This document shows positions 60,799-64,000 of a stretch of 64,000 nt of DNA, one piece after another. Below the pieces are notes generated by a model. The model saw only the letters and a list, made by a program, of their open reading frames with translations, was not told the origin of the DNA and did no database searches. This DNA comes from Polynucleobacter nymphae (lineage in GTDB: Bacteria > Pseudomonadota > Gammaproteobacteria > Burkholderiales > Burkholderiaceae). Numbering within the stretch: position 1 is the first letter of the stretch; every line of letters starts with the position of its first letter. Position numbers and translations under genes: made by a program. The stretch spans positions 1,240,001 to 1,304,000 of the forward strand of contig NZ_JACVPA010000001.1 of NCBI RefSeq assembly GCF_018882155.1. The letters are read 5' to 3'.

Positions 60799-60939
60799 AT
60801 GAGGCGAATATTAAAAGCCGTTTTTGCAGCTATGTTTTTATTAATGCTAGCGGCCTGCGCTACTAGTAGCACTTCTTCATTTGGCTATACTAGTTGCCAG
60901 CTTTCTAATACAGATGGGCGCTGCATGTTTGGGGGATGA
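60799..60939 (+). CDS. Mini-lipoprotein 2 (duplicate)
   Basis: A 46-aa frame with the same plan as 60508-60645: MRRILKAVFAAMFLLMLAAC with a lipobox LAAC, then a Ser/Thr-rich tail with the same Cys spacing (TSCQ, GRCM). About 90 bp of upstream sequence is also duplicated (compare 60419 onward with 60709 onward), so this is a tandem duplication. Confidence 0.6.
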   Translation: MRRILKAVFAAMFLLMLAACATSSTSSFGYTSCQLSNTDGRCMFGG

Positions 60940-61008
60940 TTATTCCCCGGATGGCGAAGAAATATAGGCATGCTTCAATGAAGCCCACCTCATTTAGACT
61001 GATTTTTA

Positions 61009-61965
61009 ATGATTAAAAAAATCATTATTGCTATCTGCTTATGCTTATCACTGGGTGCGCAAGCCGCCTATCCGGATAGGCCTATTCGGTTAATCGTTCC
61101 ATTTGCGCCTGGTGGCACTACCGATATTATTGCGCGTAGTATTGCCGATCCTCTTGGGCGTCAATTAGGCCAGACGGTGATTGTTGAGAACCGGGCTGGC
61201 GGCGGTGGGAGTGTTGGTGCGCTGGAGCTTGCGCGTGCGCCAAAAGATGGTTACAGCATTGGGGCAGCAACCGTTTCTACTACGGCCGCTAATCCAGCGA
61301 TTAACCCCAAAATTGGTTACGATCCCGCTAAGGATTTCACCCCCATTACGAATATTGCTGCCACCCCAAACATCATTGCTGTAAATCCCAACTTTCCGGC
61401 GAAAGACTTTAAAACTTTTTTAGAAGAGTTGAAAAAAAATCCGGGTAAGTATTCTTATGCTAGTCCGGGGACGGGGAGTGTTGGCCATTTGCAAATGGAG
61501 TTATTTAAAAATTTGACTAGCACCTATATTGTGCCTATTCCTTACCGCGGTGCTGGCCCGGCATTAACAGATACTGTAGCGGGGCAGGTGCTGATTGTTT
61601 TCGATAACTTACCTTCTGCTTTGCCGTTTATTAGAGACGGTAAATTGCTGCCAATTGTAGTTGCAGCACCAAAGCGTTTAGTAGAGCTACCTAACGTACC
61701 AACTTTTACTGAGGTGGGCTTAGCCCCAGTTAATCGTATGGCTTTTTATGGGCTTTATGGCCCAGCGGGTCTACCCCGCGATATCGTCGACAAAATTTAT
61801 GCAGCGATATATAAAGTAGTTTCGGATCCTGCTGTCCGAAAACGTATTGAAGATACTGGATCTATCATTAATGTGAATGGACCAGAAGAATTTAGCAAAG
61901 AAATGAAAGCCGAGCTAACTTTATACAAAGAAGTGGTAAATAAGCAAAAGCTACAGCTCGATTAA
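61009..61965 (+). CDS. Tripartite tricarboxylate transporter substrate-binding protein (Bug family)
   Basis: A 318-aa periplasmic protein. The signal peptide ends AQA-AY near residue 19, followed by the Bug-family signatures YPDRPIRLIVPFAPGGTTDI near 21-40, VENRAGGGGSVGA near 58, YSYASPGTGSVGHLQMEL near 146-163 and VPYRGAGPALTD-type PYRGAGPALTD near 178. Bug proteins bind carboxylates for TTT or sensory systems; no permease genes are nearby, as is common for this family in Burkholderiales. Confidence 0.92.
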   Translation: MIKKIIIAICLCLSLGAQAAYPDRPIRLIVPFAPGGTTDIIARSIADPLGRQLGQTVIVENRAGGGGSVGALELARAPKDGYSIGAATVSTTAANPAINPKIGYDPAKDFTPITNIAATPNIIAVNPNFPAKDFKTFLEELKKNPGKYSYASPGTGSVGHLQMELFKNLTSTYIVPIPYRGAGPALTDTVAGQVLIVFDNLPSALPFIRDGKLLPIVVAAPKRLVELPNVPTFTEVGLAPVNRMAFYGLYGPAGLPRDIVDKIYAAIYKVVSDPAVRKRIEDTGSIINVNGPEEFSKEMKAELTLYKEVVNKQKLQLD

Positions 61966-62058
61966 TTAGTACAGACCGAGCGGCGCCCCATGGATTTAGA
62001 AGTCAAAGGAAGCTCCAGTCTCCGAAGCTTCTTCGCCCCAATCTTAACCCTATAATTT

Positions 62059-62685
62059 CTACACCTTCTCTAAAATACTCACCAAATGATGCCCGCTTCT
62101 GGCTTGGTAGACAACAGAAAATTTGCCCTTGAATCCTTAGATGCTGGCCCATTTGGTGTTGTCATCAAAGTATTTTTCAAATGTAGTATTAGTTATTTGA
62201 TTGACATGCGTTGGATCTACGAAAGCGGGAGCAAATGGATACATTGGGGTAAATGAAAAAAATATTCCCCCAGGCTTTAGTGTCCGATATATTTCATTCA
62301 TTAACTCAACAAAAGGAAATTTTCTATCAGGAGCATAAATCAGTCTTGGGACATGCTCTAGGAAATCGTATGCAGTTATGTAGTCAAAACTACCATCATC
62401 AAAAGGGATTTTTTCAACATTCAAGTCGGCATATTTGATCCCCTTCTCCTTGTTTTCCCTAATATCTATTCCGTATGTGTGATCAGCTTCAAAAGGATTT
62501 CTTGGAGAATGGCCGCAGCCAATATCTAAAGAAGACGAATTTGACCTAGACAGAGATTGTGCACAGAACTTTTTATAGCAAAAATCAAGATTTTTAATCT
62601 CAGGGAGCCCAATTAGTGAGTCGTAAGAAATATAGGCAAGCCTAAAGGTTTTGTAATAGAGGCCTATTTTTTTGAAAATATTCAT
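62059..62685 (-). pseudogene. Class I SAM-dependent methyltransferase broken by an in-frame TAA
   Basis: The frame starting at 62685 encodes a methyltransferase with SSSLDIGCGHSPRNPFEADH near residues 51-70, DLNVEKIPFDDGSFDYITAYDFLEH near 88-112 and LKPGGIFFSFTPMYPF near 135. It stops at TAA (62139-62137) after 182 codons. The same frame then continues for 25 codons with a family-like C terminus (GFKGKFSVVYQ ... HHLVSILEKV) to a TAG at 62061-62059. A nonsense change in an otherwise 208-codon gene is the simplest reading; a functional 182-aa protein is possible. Probable sugar/lipid or small-molecule methylase. Confidence 0.7.
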
Positions 62686-62828
62686 GTAAAGATGCTTATG
62701 ATTGATTAATCTAGACTTTAACTCATATTTATTTCGTGAATAAAACTAAAGCCTGGCAATGACCGCCTAGCTGATTGTGATTGCTAAAAAGATGCTAACT
62801 TAAGCCGTCTTATTAATGAAGGTTCAAC

Positions 62829-63215
62829 ATGTTGAGTCAAAAAATGAAGATTTTTCTAACGCCATTTTGCGAAGCAACCCCTGCCTGTCTCCTTGTTATG
62901 GTCCAGGGCAATATTTGGTTAGCAACTGTAGGGCACCTACTAAAGGCAGTGGAGACTGGATTGATTACTGCTGTTGGTGTTTTTATTCTTTCACTGTTTA
63001 CTTATCGTTGGTTTAGTAATAAATATGTAGTAGCAGGCATAACCGGTGGCATGTGCTTTATTGCAGATTTTTTGGCACACCCGAGTCACTTTGGTAGCGC
63101 CTCTACAGAAGCAATGGTAACGGGCACTTTTACCGCTTTAATTTCTTTAGTTTTGAATATGCTGGGCAAGAAAATTTTCCTACATTTGCGAAAAAATTCA
63201 TCAAGTATTCATTAG
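62829..63215 (+). CDS. Small membrane protein of unknown function
   Basis: A 128-aa protein with three or four predicted membrane segments (about residues 17-36, 43-60, 67-84, 95-112). There is a Cys in GGMCFIADFLAHPSHFG near 73-89 and a basic tail. The family is not recognised. The start may be at 62829 or at the Met of MKIFLTPF (codon 6). It stands alone between divergent and parallel neighbours. Confidence 0.6.
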   Translation: MLSQKMKIFLTPFCEATPACLLVMVQGNIWLATVGHLLKAVETGLITAVGVFILSLFTYRWFSNKYVVAGITGGMCFIADFLAHPSHFGSASTEAMVTGTFTALISLVLNMLGKKIFLHLRKNSSSIH

Positions 63216-63296
63216 GGGGTCAGACATCCTTTAACCTGTAATCCCATGCCTTGAACCCCGCTTAATATAGGCTCGCACGATAAATTTAAGGAAAAA

Positions 63297-63974
63297 ATGA
63301 AATTTTTATATTCAATTTCAATTAGCTGTTTCTTTTTGCTCGGCTCAGCATCTGCTCTAGCGCAAGAGGCTGGTGAACGTTTTGCAAGAATAACAACTGA
63401 AAATATGTCGGTAGATCAAAAAAAATATTTTGATCTACTAATGTCGGGGCCAGTTTCCTCTACTGGAAGTGCGGCAGTTGTGAAGGGCTCTAATAGTCTT
63501 GGGGCGCCTTTTAATATCTGGTTACGTAGCCCGAAATTAGCAGAATCATTTCGCATTGTTAGCGAGCAGATTCGTTTTAACAGCTCATTACCCCTAAAGT
63601 TAAATGAGTTTGCAATTCTGATTACGGCACAAAAATGGAGCTCATCTTATGAGTGGTACGCCCATCAGCGACTTGCTTTAAATGCGGGGCTAGATCCTAA
63701 AATAATTGATCAATTAGCTCAAGGAACAAAGCCAGACGGCATGAGCAATGAAGAGGGGGCGATATATGATTTTGTGAATGAGCTATATGAAACCCATCAA
63801 GTTAGCGATAGAAACTTTATAAAAGTCAAAAATTTATTTGGCGAACAAGGTGTAGTCGATTTAATTGCAACGACTGGCTACTATGTCCTTGTAGCAATGG
63901 CGCTGAACGTAAATCGCACCCCTTTACCTAATGGTGCTCAATATATTATCCAACCGCCAAAAGAAACCCAGTAA
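63297..63974 (+). CDS. Exported carboxymuconolactone decarboxylase-like protein
   Basis: A 225-aa protein with a signal peptide ending ALA-QE near residue 23. The body follows the AhpD/CMD fold: helical segments with NEFAILITAQKWSSSYEWYAHQRLALNAGL near 102-131, and EGAIYDFVNELYETHQVSD and LFGEQGVVDLIATTGYYV near 180-200. The CxxC of AhpD peroxidases is absent, so it is the gamma-carboxymuconolactone-decarboxylase-like class. Substrate unknown; export is unusual for the family. Confidence 0.8.
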   Translation: MKFLYSISISCFFLLGSASALAQEAGERFARITTENMSVDQKKYFDLLMSGPVSSTGSAAVVKGSNSLGAPFNIWLRSPKLAESFRIVSEQIRFNSSLPLKLNEFAILITAQKWSSSYEWYAHQRLALNAGLDPKIIDQLAQGTKPDGMSNEEGAIYDFVNELYETHQVSDRNFIKVKNLFGEQGVVDLIATTGYYVLVAMALNVNRTPLPNGAQYIIQPPKETQ

Positions 63975-64000
63975 TAGATGGGTTTATAGACATAAGGCCT

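Larger units (their letters stand above)
60410..60939 (+). repeat. Tandem duplication of the mini-lipoprotein unit
   Basis: Two copies of about 230-290 bp: 60410-60645 (continuing to the terminator at 60707) and 60700-60939. Shared upstream text includes TTTTCTGAACT, AAAAATCCTATGCTA, TTCTTCAAA, CATATTGCTTAA and GCAAAAAGAG. The copies have diverged by scattered substitutions, most in the mature-protein tail. Confidence 0.78.

Overview
The window looks like the replication-origin region of a free-living freshwater betaproteobacterium of the Polynucleobacter type (Burkholderiaceae). The clues are the gene order rsmG-mnmG / gyrB-dnaN-dnaA / rpmH-rnpA-yidD-yidC-mnmE, the small genes typical of Burkholderiales (DUF3717, DUF4390, an NtrX without its AAA+ domain), Bug/TTT-type and Liv-type solute-binding proteins, and the moderate GC content with tight packing. 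The genus is inferred; no 16S rRNA gene is present.

Left and centre (1-36116) is a conserved chromosomal backbone. Reading leftward: rsmG (partial) and mnmG, with one parS site inside mnmG and one just upstream; a TSUP permease; a rightward trio (acyl-CoA dehydrogenase, SDR, APH-type kinase) resembling 4-hydroxyacyl-CoA catabolism; a livGFKHM branched-chain amino acid ABC operon; then DUF3717, SET-domain, gyrB, dnaN and dnaA. DnaA boxes flank dnaA on both sides (15130-15275 and 16747-16797). Reading rightward from the origin: rpmH, rnpA, yidD, yidC, mnmE, pckG, a stand-alone MnmC2-type oxidoreductase overlapping topB tail to tail, a short dprA, def-fmt-rsmB-DUF4390-ntrY-ntrX, and an OsmC-YcaO fusion.

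Right part (36163-about 60710) is an accessory array anchored on a single intact tRNA-Phe(GAA). Downstream of that tRNA there are at least 14 further copies or relics of its 3' half. Most are followed by one of two standard Rho-independent terminators, and they separate modules of one to several cargo genes. Two copies (41512-41561 and 46494-46543) match the tRNA over 50 bp without a mismatch and bound two tandem units of about 5.3 and 5.0 kb. More distant copies share a diverged form or are strongly decayed, so the array reads like layered insertions at the tRNA. Unit ends carry TTTAAA-centred palindromes (GTCCTTTAAAAGGAC, TGTCGTTTTAAACGACA) and a right-end block of about 240 bp. No integrase or transposase is encoded in the window, so the units look like non-autonomous, integrase-in-trans cargo cassettes.

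Cargo includes a SorAB-type sulfite dehydrogenase, a six-gene envelope/FGE cluster, a PHA depolymerase with a phasin-like protein, XRE and RodZ-like proteins, an orphan tungstate/molybdate-binding set, a Fur-box-preceded cupredoxin/outer-membrane pair, a GST/tautomerase pair, an HU protein, sugar-transferase-like genes, a PaiB-like protein, a GNAT and twin mini-lipoproteins.

The last 3 kb hold a Bug-type binding protein, a methyltransferase gene broken by an in-frame stop, a small membrane protein and a carboxymuconolactone-decarboxylase-like exported protein.
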